The translations under genes and the position numbers were made by a program. Positions 25,131 to 34,142 of a stretch of 64,000 nucleotides of DNA are shown piece after piece. Where the stretch lies: contig NZ_JAOWCB010000009.1 in NCBI RefSeq assembly GCF_026420845.1, positions 62,001 through 126,000 of the forward strand. Reading direction: 5' to 3'. Below the pieces are notes generated by a model. The model was not told the origin of the DNA. It searched no databases and saw nothing but the letters and a program-made list of their open reading frames with translations. This DNA comes from Streptomyces sp. PR69 (lineage in GTDB: Bacteria; Actinomycetota; Actinomycetes; Streptomycetales; Streptomycetaceae). Each line of letters begins with the position of its first letter. Position 1 is the first letter of the stretch.

Positions 25131-26420
25131 ATGGGCCAGCAGGACACGGTGGCGACAAGCCTCGCCGGAGCGGTCAGCGAGGCGGTCAGCGCCTCCCTCG
25201 CCCCGGTGGACGCGGAGCTCGCCCGCCGCTACCCGGGAGACCCCGGCACCCGTCAGCCCGTCCACACCGTGTACGTCCCCGGCGAGGCCTTCGCCCCCGA
25301 CACCCTCCGCGGCTGGGGCGCCGCCGCGCTCGCCGCGCTCGACGAACACGCCCCCGACGCGGCCGCGTTCGCCGCCGTGCTGGGCCTCCCCGAGGAGCTC
25401 GCCGCGCCCGTACACGACCGCGTACGCGCCAAGCTGGAGCGGGAGCCCGTCGAAGACCTGCGCATCGACTTCGAGGACGGCTACGGCGGGCGGAGCGACG
25501 CCGAGGAGGACGAGCACGCCGCCCGCGCCGCCCTGCTGGTCTCGGAGGCGTATGCGCACGGAACCGCCGCCCCGTACATGGGCATCCGCATGAAGTGCAT
25601 GGAAGCCCCCGTGCGCGACCGCGGCATCCGCACCCTGGACGTCTTCCTCACCGGCCTGATGCAGACCGGAGGGCTGCCCGAGGGGCTGGTGCTCACCCTC
25701 CCCAAGGTCACCTACCCCGAGCAGGTCAGCGCCTTCGTCCGGCTGCTGGAAGCCTTCGAGAAGGCCCACGGCCTGGACGCCGGCCGCATCGGCTTCGAGA
25801 TCCAGATCGAGACCAGCCAGGCCATCCTGGCCGCCGACGGCACCGCCGCCGTGGCCCGTATGATCGACGCCGCCGAGGGCCGGGCCACCGGACTGCACTA
25901 CGGCACTTTCGACTACAGCGCCTGCCTCGGCGTCAGCGCCGCCTACCAGGCCAGCGACCACCCCGCCGCCGACCACGCCAAGGCCGTGATGCAGGTCGCC
26001 GCCGCGGGCACCGGCGTCCGCGTCTCCGACGGCTCCACCAACGTCCTGCCCATCGGCCCCACCCCGAAGGTGCACGACGCCTGGCGGCTCCACTACGGCC
26101 TCACCCGGCGCGCCCTGGCCCGCGCGTACTACCAGGGGTGGGATATGCACCCGGGCCACCTTCCGACCCGCTACGCGGCCGTCTTCGCCTTCTACCGCGA
26201 GGGCTGCGAGCAGGCCGCGGCCCGGCTCGCCGCCTACGCCAACCAGGCGGGCGGCGACGTCATGGACGAGCCCGCCACCGCCAAGGCGCTCAGCTCCTAT
26301 CTGCTGCGGGGCATCGACTGCGGCGCCCTCGACACCGCCGAAGTCGCCCGCCTCACCGGGCTGACGCGCGCCGACCTCGACGGCTTCGCCGCGCCGCGGC
26401 GGGGGGACCTCACGCCCTGA
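25131..26420 (+). CDS. DUF6986 / HpcH-HpaI aldolase-citrate lyase-like protein
   Basis: 429 residues. It has features of the HpcH/HpaI (CitE-like) barrel: DLRIDFEDGYG, MGIRMKCMEAPVRDRGIRTLDVFL, LPKVTYPEQVSAFVRLLE, and FEIQIETSQAIL, where the acidic residues would bind Mg2+. LHYGTFDYSACLGVS follows. The family handles acyl-CoA or 2-keto acid C-C bonds, often near glyoxylate metabolism. The exact reaction is unknown to me. ATG 25131 is chosen because GGAGG lies 8 bases upstream. An IclR-type dyad precedes it. Confidence 0.8.
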   Translation: MGQQDTVATSLAGAVSEAVSASLAPVDAELARRYPGDPGTRQPVHTVYVPGEAFAPDTLRGWGAAALAALDEHAPDAAAFAAVLGLPEELAAPVHDRVRAKLEREPVEDLRIDFEDGYGGRSDAEEDEHAARAALLVSEAYAHGTAAPYMGIRMKCMEAPVRDRGIRTLDVFLTGLMQTGGLPEGLVLTLPKVTYPEQVSAFVRLLEAFEKAHGLDAGRIGFEIQIETSQAILAADGTAAVARMIDAAEGRATGLHYGTFDYSACLGVSAAYQASDHPAADHAKAVMQVAAAGTGVRVSDGSTNVLPIGPTPKVHDAWRLHYGLTRRALARAYYQGWDMHPGHLPTRYAAVFAFYREGCEQAAARLAAYANQAGGDVMDEPATAKALSSYLLRGIDCGALDTAEVARLTGLTRADLDGFAAPRRGDLTP

Positions 26421-26612
26421 TTTTTGTGGCTCCTTCTCCCCCAGCTACCGCTGGGAGGTGCCCCCACGGGGTGCTTGAGCGTCTGTCGACGGTCGATCAT
26501 GCTCGGTCCCTCGTTCCTCGGGACCTGCGGGTGATCTCCCTTTCGGCACCCGCGCACCCCTTCGGCTCACTCGCCCATGAGGCGAGGGGCCCGCCCTGTG
26601 GGGCAGGGGGCG

Positions 26613-27680
26613 TCAGGTGGCAGCCGCCGGGGGGAGCTCGCCCGAACCGCGGGGTATCAGCGTCGTCTTGAGCGTGACGCACTCCGGCTGCTCATTGACG
26701 CCGTCCAGGCGGCGGAACAGCCGCTCCGCCGCGGTCCGGCCCAGGGCCGCGGCATCCTGGGCGATGACGGTGATGCCGAGCAGATCGGCGAGTTCGATGT
26801 CGTCGAACCCCACGAGCGCGGTGCGGCGGTCGCGTTCCGCCAGGGCGCGCACCGCCGTGACCGTCACCCGGTTGTTGCCCGCGAAGACGGCGGTGACCGG
26901 CTCGGGCGCGTCCAGCATCGACTCGACCGCCGGCCGCACCCGGTCGGGCGACGTCGAGCCGAGGGCCACCCAGCGCTCCTCGACGTCCAGCCCGGCGTCC
27001 TCCATCGCCGCGCGATAGCCGCGCAGCCGCTCCATGGCGGTGTGGATCCGCGGGTGGTCCCCGATGAAGCCGATCCGCCGGTGCCCGTGCGCGATCAGAT
27101 GCGCCACGCCCTCGCGGGCGCCGCCGAAGTTGTCGGAGAGCACCGTGTCCGCGTCGATCCGGCCCGCGGGCCGGTCCACGAAGACGGTGGCCACCCCCGC
27201 CCTGATCTCGGGCTCCAGATAGCGGTGGTCGTATCCGGCGGGGATCACGATCAGCCCGTCCACGCGGCGGGCGCACAGCGCGAGCGCCAGCTCCTGCTCC
27301 CGGTCGGGGTCCTCGGCGCTTGAGCCGTTGATGAGCAGGGCGCCATGGGCGCGGGCGACCTCCTCGACGGCGCGGCTGAGCGGGCCGTAGAACGGGTCGG
27401 CGAGATCCTCCAGCACCAGCCCGACGGAGGCGGTGCGGCCTTTGCGCAGCACACGGGCGCTGTCATTGCGGCGAAAGCCCAGGAACTCGATCGCCTCCTG
27501 CACCCGGCGCTCGGTGTCCGGGGTGACGCCGGGCTCGCCGTTGACGACCCGGGAGACGGTCTTGAGGCCGACGCCCGCCCTGGCCGCGACGTCCTTCATG
27601 GTCGGCCGATTGCCGTAGCGGTGCTCGGGCGTCCTGGGGCGACGGCCCGGCGACGACGGAAGGCGGTCGGTTTTGCCCAC
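26613..27680 (-). CDS. LacI-family repressor
   Basis: 355 residues. HTH and hinge read TMKDVAARAGVGLKTVSRVVNGEPGVTPDTERRVQEAIEFLGFRRN, classic LacI. The effector domain is periplasmic-binding-protein-like (SVGLVLEDLADPFYGPLSRAVEEVA, GFDDIELADLLGITVIAQD). GTG 27678-27680 is used, giving about 28 residues before the HTH. An ATG at the HTH itself is an alternative. It is divergent from a ROK kinase gene, with a palindromic operator between, so it probably represses that gene or a sugar pathway. Confidence 0.88.
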   Translation of the reverse strand: MGKTDRLPSSPGRRPRTPEHRYGNRPTMKDVAARAGVGLKTVSRVVNGEPGVTPDTERRVQEAIEFLGFRRNDSARVLRKGRTASVGLVLEDLADPFYGPLSRAVEEVARAHGALLINGSSAEDPDREQELALALCARRVDGLIVIPAGYDHRYLEPEIRAGVATVFVDRPAGRIDADTVLSDNFGGAREGVAHLIAHGHRRIGFIGDHPRIHTAMERLRGYRAAMEDAGLDVEERWVALGSTSPDRVRPAVESMLDAPEPVTAVFAGNNRVTVTAVRALAERDRRTALVGFDDIELADLLGITVIAQDAAALGRTAAERLFRRLDGVNEQPECVTLKTTLIPRGSGELPPAAAT

Positions 27681-27821
27681 AGTGTGCTGTCCTGTCTCGG
27701 TAAGGCGGCGTACGGCGGTGCGTGCCACCGGAACAAGCCGGTGACTCCGGGTGGTTGTCCGGCGGCTGCCCGTCGGTGTTGGATCTGATGTGCAAGGCTG
27801 CGGCGTCGAGCATAGGGCCTG

Positions 27822-27833
27822 GACAACGTTGTC
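27822..27833. promoter_or_regulatory. LacI-type operator between LacI and ROK genes
   Basis: GACAACGTTGTC is a perfect 12-base palindrome with the central CG typical of LacI-family operators. It lies 75 bases before the ROK start and 142 bases before the LacI start, so it may control both. Confidence 0.65.
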
Positions 27834-27896
27834 AGGGCAATGGAGACTGTTCCCGGATCCGCAGGTCCGACAGCTCACCGGGGGGACACCGCACCG

Positions 27897-28871
27897 ATGC
27901 ATACCGACCTCGTCGCCGCGCTCGACATCGGCGGCACCAAGATCGCTGGGGCGTTGGTGGACGGCGGCGGGAACATACTGCTGCGGGCCCAGCGGCCCAC
28001 GCCCGCGCAGGAGGACGGCGAGACGGTGATGCGGACGGTCAACGCGGTCCTGGCCGAGCTGAGCGCCTCGCCGCTGTGGGCGCGGGCCTTGGCCGTCGGC
28101 ATCGGCAGCGCGGGACCCGTGGACGCCTCCGCGGGCACGGTGAGCCCGGTCAACGTACCCGGCTGGCGGGACTTCCCGCTGGTCACGCGGGTACGGGAGG
28201 CGACGGGCGGGCTGCCGGCGGAGCTCGTCGGCGACGGCGTGGCGATGACCGCGGCGGAGCACTGGCAGGGTGCCGCCCGCGGCTTCGACAACGCGCTGTG
28301 CATGGTCGTCTCGACCGGCGTCGGCGGCGGCCTCGTCCTCGGCGGCGAGCTGCGCACCGGCCCGACCGGAAACGCGGGACACATCGGGCACATCAGTGTG
28401 GACCTGGACGGCGATCTGTGCCCCTGCGGCGGACGAGGCTGTGTCGAGCGGATCGCCAGCGGCCCGAACATCGCCCGCCGCGCCCTGGAGAACGGCTGGC
28501 GGCCGGGTCCCGACGGCGATGCCTCGGCGGCCGCGGTGGCCCGGGCAGCCCGCGCCGGCGACCGGATCGCCGCCGCCTCCTATGAACGCGCGGCACAGGC
28601 CCTCGCGGCGGCCATCGCGGCCACGGCCACCCTTGTCGAGATCGAGATCGCGGTCATCGGCGGGGGAGTGGCGGGCGCGGGCGAGGTCCTCTTCGTCCCC
28701 CTGCGGCGTGCGCTGCGCGACTATGCCGCGCTGTCCTTCGTCCAGCGGCTGACCGTCGCCCCGGCGCTGACCGGCACGGACGCGGGGCTCGTCGGGGCGG
28801 CGGCCGCGGCGACCGCCGCGGCCGTGCGCACCTGCGTCACACCGCCCGTCGTCGCCGGCGGACGCGCCTGA
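27897..28871 (+). CDS. ROK-family sugar kinase (glucokinase-like)
   Basis: 324 residues without an HTH, so an enzyme rather than a repressor. Phosphate 1 motif ALDIGGTKIAGALVD, catalytic region SPVNVPGWRDFPL, VSTGVGGGLVLGGEL, and the zinc motif GHISVDLDGDLCPCGGRGCVE (CxCGxxGCxE) are all present. It probably phosphorylates a hexose or hexosamine. ATG 27897 follows GGGGGGA by 10 bases. An upstream ATG at 27840 is in frame. The divergent LacI gene suggests sugar-dependent control. Confidence 0.88.
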   Translation: MHTDLVAALDIGGTKIAGALVDGGGNILLRAQRPTPAQEDGETVMRTVNAVLAELSASPLWARALAVGIGSAGPVDASAGTVSPVNVPGWRDFPLVTRVREATGGLPAELVGDGVAMTAAEHWQGAARGFDNALCMVVSTGVGGGLVLGGELRTGPTGNAGHIGHISVDLDGDLCPCGGRGCVERIASGPNIARRALENGWRPGPDGDASAAAVARAARAGDRIAAASYERAAQALAAAIAATATLVEIEIAVIGGGVAGAGEVLFVPLRRALRDYAALSFVQRLTVAPALTGTDAGLVGAAAAATAAAVRTCVTPPVVAGGRA

Positions 28872-29168
28872 GCGGCAGGTCGCCGTCGCGGGCGGCACAA
28901 GCCACCGCCGTCTCCGCACTCATCGGGTGCGGGCAGAGGGGCGGACGGCGCGCCGCGGACGGCTCTGGCGTCGGCGGCGGGCTCTGCCGCGCGACCACGC
29001 CGGTCCCCTACGGGGAACTGCTTCCACACCGTACGGTGCATCCCGCACCCCCTTGTCTCCTGCGCTCCGGCGACGGACCGCGGCGCGGACGGCGCGCGTC
29101 GGTGAAGTCGGGTTTTCACTGCGGGGTGTTGCGGGCAATCCACTGAGGGCTACGGAAGAGGGGGAACC

Positions 29169-30209
29169 GTGATCGTCTGGATCAACGGCGCGTTCGGGGC
29201 GGGCAAGACCAGCACGGCGCGTGAGCTGGTCGACCTGATTCCCGGCAGCACCCTGTTCGACCCGGAGCTGATCGGCGCCGGCATGCGCTGTCTGCTGCCT
29301 GCCAAGCGGCTGGCCGAGGTGAACGACTTCCAGGACCTGCCGATCTGGCGGCGGCTCGTCGTCGACACGGCCGCCGGGCTCCTCGCCGAGCTGGGCGGAG
29401 TGCTGGTCGTCCCCATGACCCTGCTGCGGCAGGAGTACCGCGACGAGATCTTCGGCGGCCTCGCCGCCCGCAGGATTCCGGTCCGGCATATGCTCCTCTC
29501 CCCGGGGGAAACGATCCTGCGCCAGCGGATCGCCGCCCGTGAGGAGCCGGACGTCCCCGACGCCGAACAGCGCATACGGCAGTGGGCGTACGACCATATC
29601 GAGCCCTACCGCCAGGCCCTCGGCTGGATCGCCGTGGACGCCCATGTCGTCGACAACGGCCGGATCGGCCCCGCCGAGACCGCGCGGCGGATCGCCGACG
29701 CCCTGAACAGCGGCGAGGCGGGGGCCTGCGCCATCGTGCAGACGCCGGAACCCACGGCCGAGACCCTCGCAGCGGGCGTGCTGCTCTTTGACGAGCAGGA
29801 CCGGGTGCTGCTCGTCGACCCCACATACAAGCCGGGCTGGGAGTTCCCCGGCGGCATCGTGGAGCCGGGGGAGGCGCCCGCCCGCGCCGGAATGCGGGAG
29901 GTCGCCGAGGAACTGGGCATCACGCTCGATGAGCCGCCCCGGCTGCTGGTCGTCGACTGGGAACCGCCCCGGCCGCCGCGGTTCGGCGGGCTCCGGCTGC
30001 TCTTCGACGGCGGACGGCTGCGGACGCACGGCGTCGGCGCGCACCGGGTACTGCTGCCCGGCGCCGAACTGCGCGGCTGGCGCTTCGCGGACGAGAGGGA
30101 GGCGGCGGAGCTGCTGCCGGCTGCGCGCTATGAGCGACTGCGGTGGGCGCTGCGGGCGCGGGAGCGGGGGACGGTGCTGAACCTGGAGGCGGGCACACCG
30201 GTGACCTGA
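29169..30209 (+). CDS. P-loop kinase-like domain fused to a Nudix hydrolase
   Basis: 346 residues. Residues 1-190 form a small P-loop domain: WINGAFGAGKTSTARELV is Walker A, similar to TmrB and shikimate-kinase-like ATP-binding proteins. Residues 205-346 are a Nudix domain with the complete box GIVEPGEAPARAGMREVAEELGI. The substrate is unknown. Such pairs may phosphorylate and then hydrolyse a nucleotide-like compound, or act in resistance. GTG 29169 has GGAAGAGGGGGAA directly upstream. Confidence 0.85.
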   Translation: MIVWINGAFGAGKTSTARELVDLIPGSTLFDPELIGAGMRCLLPAKRLAEVNDFQDLPIWRRLVVDTAAGLLAELGGVLVVPMTLLRQEYRDEIFGGLAARRIPVRHMLLSPGETILRQRIAAREEPDVPDAEQRIRQWAYDHIEPYRQALGWIAVDAHVVDNGRIGPAETARRIADALNSGEAGACAIVQTPEPTAETLAAGVLLFDEQDRVLLVDPTYKPGWEFPGGIVEPGEAPARAGMREVAEELGITLDEPPRLLVVDWEPPRPPRFGGLRLLFDGGRLRTHGVGAHRVLLPGAELRGWRFADEREAAELLPAARYERLRWALRARERGTVLNLEAGTPVT

Positions 30210-30634
30210 CGCCTCTGGGGCTCCGCCCCGGCCCCCTCGCGCCTCAATCTCCCCCAGCTACCTCCCCCAGACTCCTCCCCCAGACTCCGTCCGGGGGTGC
30301 CCCCAGGGGTACCCCCACGGAGGTGCCCCCAGGCGGGGCTTGAGTCTGTGGCTCCCCGCGCCTCAATCGCCCGCGGGGTGTTCTTGTCCTCAAACGCCGG
30401 AGGGGCCTGGAAAATCCAGCCCCTCCGGCGATTGAGGAGCGGGGTCTGGGGCGGAGCCCCAGGCGCGTCCAGCCGGTGCGTCGCCAGGATCTGGGCGGTG
30501 CGCGGTGACGGTCCGCCAGTTCCCCGGCCGCGGCCACATGGCCGCAGTGGCGGCGGGGCCGGCGCAGCACCATCCGGCGCAGGTCCCCGGGGGACAGCCC
30601 GGCGGACCGTATCGCCCGGCCCGCGCCCGTCTCG
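30210..30634. repeat. GC-rich intergenic repeat block 2 with terminator-like hairpin
   Basis: No gene. It shares the CCGTCCGGGGGTGCCCCC type segment with block 1. The hairpin at 30395-30430 has arms of about 16 bases around AAA(T) with one bulge, flanked by CTCAA and TTGAG. It sits between two convergent genes and probably ends both transcripts. Confidence 0.7.
30395..30430. terminator. Hairpin between convergent Nudix-fusion and dipeptidase genes
   Basis: Left arm 30395-30411 and right arm 30415-30430 pair over about 16 bases with a single bulged C. The loop is A-rich. Convergent orientation of the neighbours supports a shared terminator. Confidence 0.7.
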
Positions 30635-32002
30635 CTACGCCTGCTTCGAGGCCGCGTAGTTGAGCAGGAACAGCGCCTCCGCCACCGACAGCCGCTTCAG
30701 TTCGTCGGGGGAGACGGACTCGTTCACCGCGTGGATCTGCGCGGCCGGGTCGCTCAGCCCGATCAGCAGGATCTCCGCCTGCGGGTACAGCGCGGCCAGG
30801 GTGTTGCACAGCGGGATCGAGCCGCCCATGCCGGCGGTCTGCATCTCCTGGTCCGGATAGGCCACCCGCATCGCCTCGGCCATCGACGTGTACGCGGGGC
30901 TGGTGACATCCGCCTGGAACGGGTGCCCCTGCCCCACCTGCTCCACCGACACCTTCGCCCCCCACGGGGTGTGCGCCTCCAGATGCGCCGCCAGCAGCTC
31001 GGCCGCCGCCGTGACGTCCTGGCCCGGCGGCACCCGCAGGCTCACCAGCGCCCGGGCGCTCGCCTGCACCGACGGCGTCGCGCCGACCACCGGCGGGCAG
31101 TCGATGCCCAGCACGGTGACCGCCGGGCGCGCCCAGACGCGGTCCGCCACGGTGCCGGAGCCGATCAGCTCCACACCGTCCAGCACCTTGGCGTCCTTGC
31201 GGAAGTCCTCCTCCGGGTACTGCAGTCCCTCCCACTCCATGTGCGCGTCAAGACCGTCCACCGTGGTCGAGCCGTCCTCGGCGCGCAGCGAGTCCAGTAC
31301 GCGGATGAGCGCCGCCAGCGCGTCGGGAGCGGCGCCGCCGAACTGACCGGAGTGCAGGTTGCCCTCAAGCGTGTCCGTCCGCACCCGCATCAGCGTCATG
31401 CCACGCAGCGTCGCGGTCACGGTCGGCAGACCGGTGCGGAAGTTCCCGCAGTCGCCGATGACGATGGCGTCGGCGGTCAGCAGCTCGGGGTGTGCCTCCG
31501 CATAACGCTCCAGACCGCCGGTGCCCTGCTCCTCCGAACCCTCGACGATCACCTTGACGTTGACCGGCACGCCGCCGTTCGCCTTGAGGGCGCGCAGCGC
31601 GAGCAGATGCATGATGAAGCCGCCCTTGCAGTCGGCGGCGCCGCGGCCGTACCAGCGGCCGTCGGCGCGCTCCGTCAGCTCGAACGGCGGAGTGGTCCAC
31701 GCGGACTCGTCGAGCGGCGGCTGCACGTCGTAGTGCGCGTACAGCAGCACGGTCGGGGCGTCGGCGGGGCCGGGCAGAAAGCCGTAGACGGACTGGGTGC
31801 CGTCCGGGGTGTCCAGCACGGCGACGTCGGTGAAGCCCTCGGAGCGCAACGCCCCGGCGACCCAGGCGGCGGCCGCCTCGCATTCGCTCTTGGGGAACTG
31901 TGCGGGGTCCGCCACCGACTGGAAGGCCACCAGCTCCGTGAGCTCCGCCTTCGCGCGGGGCATCAGGGACACGACGGTCTCGGCGATCGGATGGGCGGTC
32001 AT
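30635..32002 (-). CDS. M20-family dipeptidase
   Basis: 455 residues, typical of CNDP/PepV-like M20 metallopeptidases. Zinc motif YAHYDVQP supplies the first His and Asp. GRGAADCKGGFIMHLLALRAL holds the bridging Asp, and VIVEGSEEQGTGGLE holds the catalytic Glu pair. The lid domain follows, then GGSIPLCNTL. It hydrolyses dipeptides or related amide bonds in the cytoplasm. ATG 32000-32002 has AAGGAG 7 bases upstream. It is divergent from the flavoprotein gene. Confidence 0.92.
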   Translation of the reverse strand: MTAHPIAETVVSLMPRAKAELTELVAFQSVADPAQFPKSECEAAAAWVAGALRSEGFTDVAVLDTPDGTQSVYGFLPGPADAPTVLLYAHYDVQPPLDESAWTTPPFELTERADGRWYGRGAADCKGGFIMHLLALRALKANGGVPVNVKVIVEGSEEQGTGGLERYAEAHPELLTADAIVIGDCGNFRTGLPTVTATLRGMTLMRVRTDTLEGNLHSGQFGGAAPDALAALIRVLDSLRAEDGSTTVDGLDAHMEWEGLQYPEEDFRKDAKVLDGVELIGSGTVADRVWARPAVTVLGIDCPPVVGATPSVQASARALVSLRVPPGQDVTAAAELLAAHLEAHTPWGAKVSVEQVGQGHPFQADVTSPAYTSMAEAMRVAYPDQEMQTAGMGGSIPLCNTLAALYPQAEILLIGLSDPAAQIHAVNESVSPDELKRLSVAEALFLLNYAASKQA

Positions 32003-32151
32003 GGGCACGCTCCTTGTGGGTGCGACGTTGTCCGTGATGTGTGTACGGCGAATGCGTCCTCGATCCTCCCACAGCCGGAATCGCGGGACCGCGCCGTAGG
32101 ATGCCGTGCAACAGCACGGGCCATGCGTCGGATCGGGAGCAGAAACACATC

Positions 32152-33393
32152 GTGAGCAGCGAGAACGGGGCCGCTGGAGCGGGCGCGGAACGTGAGCCGG
32201 GCGAGCCGGCGGGGGAGGTGTGGGACGTCGTCGTGGTCGGCGGCGGGCCCGCGGGGGCCTCGGCGGCATATGCGGCGGCGGTCGCGGGCCGCCGTGTGCT
32301 GCTCCTGGAGAAGGCGGAGCTGCCCCGCTACAAGACCTGCGGCGGCGGGATCATCGGTCCGTCGCGCGACAGCCTGCCGCCCGGGTTCGAACTGCCGCTG
32401 AGCGACCGGGTGCATGCGGTCACCTTCTCGCTGAACGGCCGGCTGACCCGTACGCGCCGCTCCAAGCGGATGCTGTTCGGCCTCGTCAACCGGCCGGAGT
32501 TCGACGCGGGCCTGGTCGAACAGGCGCAGAAGGCGGGCGCGGAGCTGCGCACGGGCGTCACCGTCTCCAGGGTCGAACAGCACGGGCCCGCCGTGCCGGA
32601 CCGCCGCACGGTCGCCGTGGTGCTGACGGGCGGTGAGACGGTCCTGGCGCGGGCGGTCGTCGGCGCGGACGGCAGTGCCAGCCGCATAGGGGCCCATGTC
32701 GGCGTCAAGGTCGACCAGGTCGACCTCGGCCTGGAGGCGGAGATCCCGGTTCCGGAGACGGTCGCAGAGGACTGGGCGGGGCGGGTGCTCATCGACTGGG
32801 GTCCGCTTCCCGGCAGTTACGGCTGGGTCTTCCCCAAGGGCCGGACACTGACCGTCGGGGTGATCTCGGCGCGCGGCGAGGGCGCGGCGACCAAGCGCTA
32901 TCTGGAGGACTTCATCGCCCGGCTGGGCCTCGCGGGCTTTGAGCCCGCGATCTCCTCCGGGCATCTGACGCGCTGCCGCAGCGATGACTCCCCGCTGTCC
33001 CGCGGACGGGTGCTGGTGTGCGGGGACGCGGCCGGGCTGCTGGAGCCGTGGACACGGGAGGGAATCTCCTTCGCCCTGCGCTCCGGGCGGCTCGCGGGCG
33101 AGTGGGCGGCGCGGATCGCCGAGGCGCACGACGCGGTGGACGCGCGTCGGCAGGCGCTGAACTACGCCTTCGCCGTCAAGGCGTCGCTCGGTGTGGAGAT
33201 GAGCGTGGGCCGCCGGATGCTCGCGGTCTTCGAGCGCCGGCCCGGGCTGCTGCATGCGGCGATCACCGGCTTCCGGCCGGTGTGGCGCGCCTTCACGGAC
33301 ATCACGCGCGGCGCGACGAGCCTCGCGGGGCTCGTACGCACCCATGCGGTCGCTCGCCGCGCGCTGGACGCGCTGGACCGGCGCGGGGGGTAG
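32152..33393 (+). CDS. Geranylgeranyl-reductase-family flavoprotein
   Basis: 413 residues. DVVVVGGGPAGASAAYAAA is the FAD Rossmann motif, YKTCGGGIIG is the CxGG-like signature of geranylgeranyl reductases, VVGADGSASRIG the second FAD motif, and RVLVCGDAAGLLEPWTREGI the third. These enzymes saturate isoprenoid double bonds (menaquinone or lipid side chains) or act as halogenase/monooxygenase relatives. The first 22 residues are a disordered Glu/Gly/Ala tail. GTG 32152 is in a region with weak GGGAGCAG upstream. Confidence 0.85.
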   Translation: MSSENGAAGAGAEREPGEPAGEVWDVVVVGGGPAGASAAYAAAVAGRRVLLLEKAELPRYKTCGGGIIGPSRDSLPPGFELPLSDRVHAVTFSLNGRLTRTRRSKRMLFGLVNRPEFDAGLVEQAQKAGAELRTGVTVSRVEQHGPAVPDRRTVAVVLTGGETVLARAVVGADGSASRIGAHVGVKVDQVDLGLEAEIPVPETVAEDWAGRVLIDWGPLPGSYGWVFPKGRTLTVGVISARGEGAATKRYLEDFIARLGLAGFEPAISSGHLTRCRSDDSPLSRGRVLVCGDAAGLLEPWTREGISFALRSGRLAGEWAARIAEAHDAVDARRQALNYAFAVKASLGVEMSVGRRMLAVFERRPGLLHAAITGFRPVWRAFTDITRGATSLAGLVRTHAVARRALDALDRRGG

Positions 33394-33555
33394 CCCGCCG
33401 TGCTGGCCTGGGCGGCGCGGCCTGGGCGGAGGTGCCCCCAGCGGCGCTGGAAAATCCAGCCCGTCCGGCGCTTGAGGACACGGCCGAAGGCCGTACCGGG
33501 TCCGGGGGGGGCGGAGCCCCAACCGGCGAGGCTTCCGCCCCTTGGACGTCGGTCG
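33394..33555. repeat. GC-rich intergenic repeat block 3
   Basis: Short gene-free gap between convergent genes. It contains CTTGAGGACACGGCCGAAGG, the same segment as at 54.4 kb and, inverted, at 13.2 and 46.5 kb. Confidence 0.65.
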
Positions 33556-34005
33556 TCACCCGGTGACCGTGATGCGGAAGACCGGGTGCCGATGCGCCGC
33601 CGCCAGCAGCTCCGCGTCGGTGGAGTCCGCGTTCACCTCGCCGAAGAAGCGGCCCACCTCCCAGCCCCACCGCTTGAGATACCTCCGCAGCAGCTCCGGC
33701 TTCTCCTCGTCCGGCAGCTCCACGGCCGTGAACGGGCGGGTCCTGCGGCCGGTCTGCAGGCGGCCGCCGCCCGCCGCGCGGAGGTTGCGTACCCATTGGG
33801 AGTGGCCCCGGGCGGAGATCAGGTAGGGCCCGCCCTCGTACGGCAGCGGGTTCACCGGGAGCCGTCGCCACTCCCCGCTGGTGCGGCCGCGCACCGACAG
33901 CTCCGCCGTGCCCATGAGGCTGACGCCGTGCCGCGCCAGCCACCCCACCGCGCCGTTGAGGGCCCGGTCGAATCGTCCCGGCTTGATGTAGTGCGTCTGC
34001 TCCAT
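33556..34005 (-). CDS. Deazaflavin (F420)-dependent nitroreductase-family protein
   Basis: 149 residues, the size of the Ddn/Rv3547 family of F420-binding split barrels. Recognisable parts are LMGTAELSVRGRTSGEWRRLPVNPLPYEGGPYLISARGHSQWVRNLRAAGGGRL, where the Arg/Thr/Ser-rich strand and SxWxxNLRA bind F420. It would reduce a quinone or other electrophile with F420H2. ATG 34003-34005 follows GGAGGGAC. It is divergent from a TetR gene, with two matching operators between. Confidence 0.87.
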   Translation of the reverse strand: MEQTHYIKPGRFDRALNGAVGWLARHGVSLMGTAELSVRGRTSGEWRRLPVNPLPYEGGPYLISARGHSQWVRNLRAAGGGRLQTGRRTRPFTAVELPDEEKPELLRRYLKRWGWEVGRFFGEVNADSTDAELLAAAHRHPVFRITVTG

Positions 34006-34035
34006 GTCCCTCCGCCTCCCGGCCTGCCCTGATAT

Positions 34036-34050
34036 GAGAGCACTGCTCTC
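34036..34050. promoter_or_regulatory. TetR operator 1 between F420-type gene and TetR gene
   Basis: GAGAGCA-C-TGCTCTC is a perfect 15-base palindrome 30 bases upstream of the F420-type gene start. A related half site AAGAGCAGTG follows at 34055-34064. Confidence 0.75.
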
Positions 34051-34088
34051 GCTCAAGAGCAGTGTGCACCCGGACCCGCAGCCTTGCA

Positions 34089-34101
34089 AGAGCACTGCTC
34101 T
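34089..34101. promoter_or_regulatory. TetR operator 2 before the TetR gene
   Basis: AGAGCACTGCTCT, a perfect 13-base palindrome with the same core as operator 1, lies 41 bases before the TetR ATG. Autoregulation is inferred. Confidence 0.75.
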
Positions 34102-34142
34102 CATTCTTGGGCGGTGATCTGAAACCATGGAAGACTGTCGGC

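Noticed and set aside
27718..27760. Possible third copy of the element at 6683
   Set aside because: Only GGTGCGTGCCA next to the first copy is shared, too short to call.
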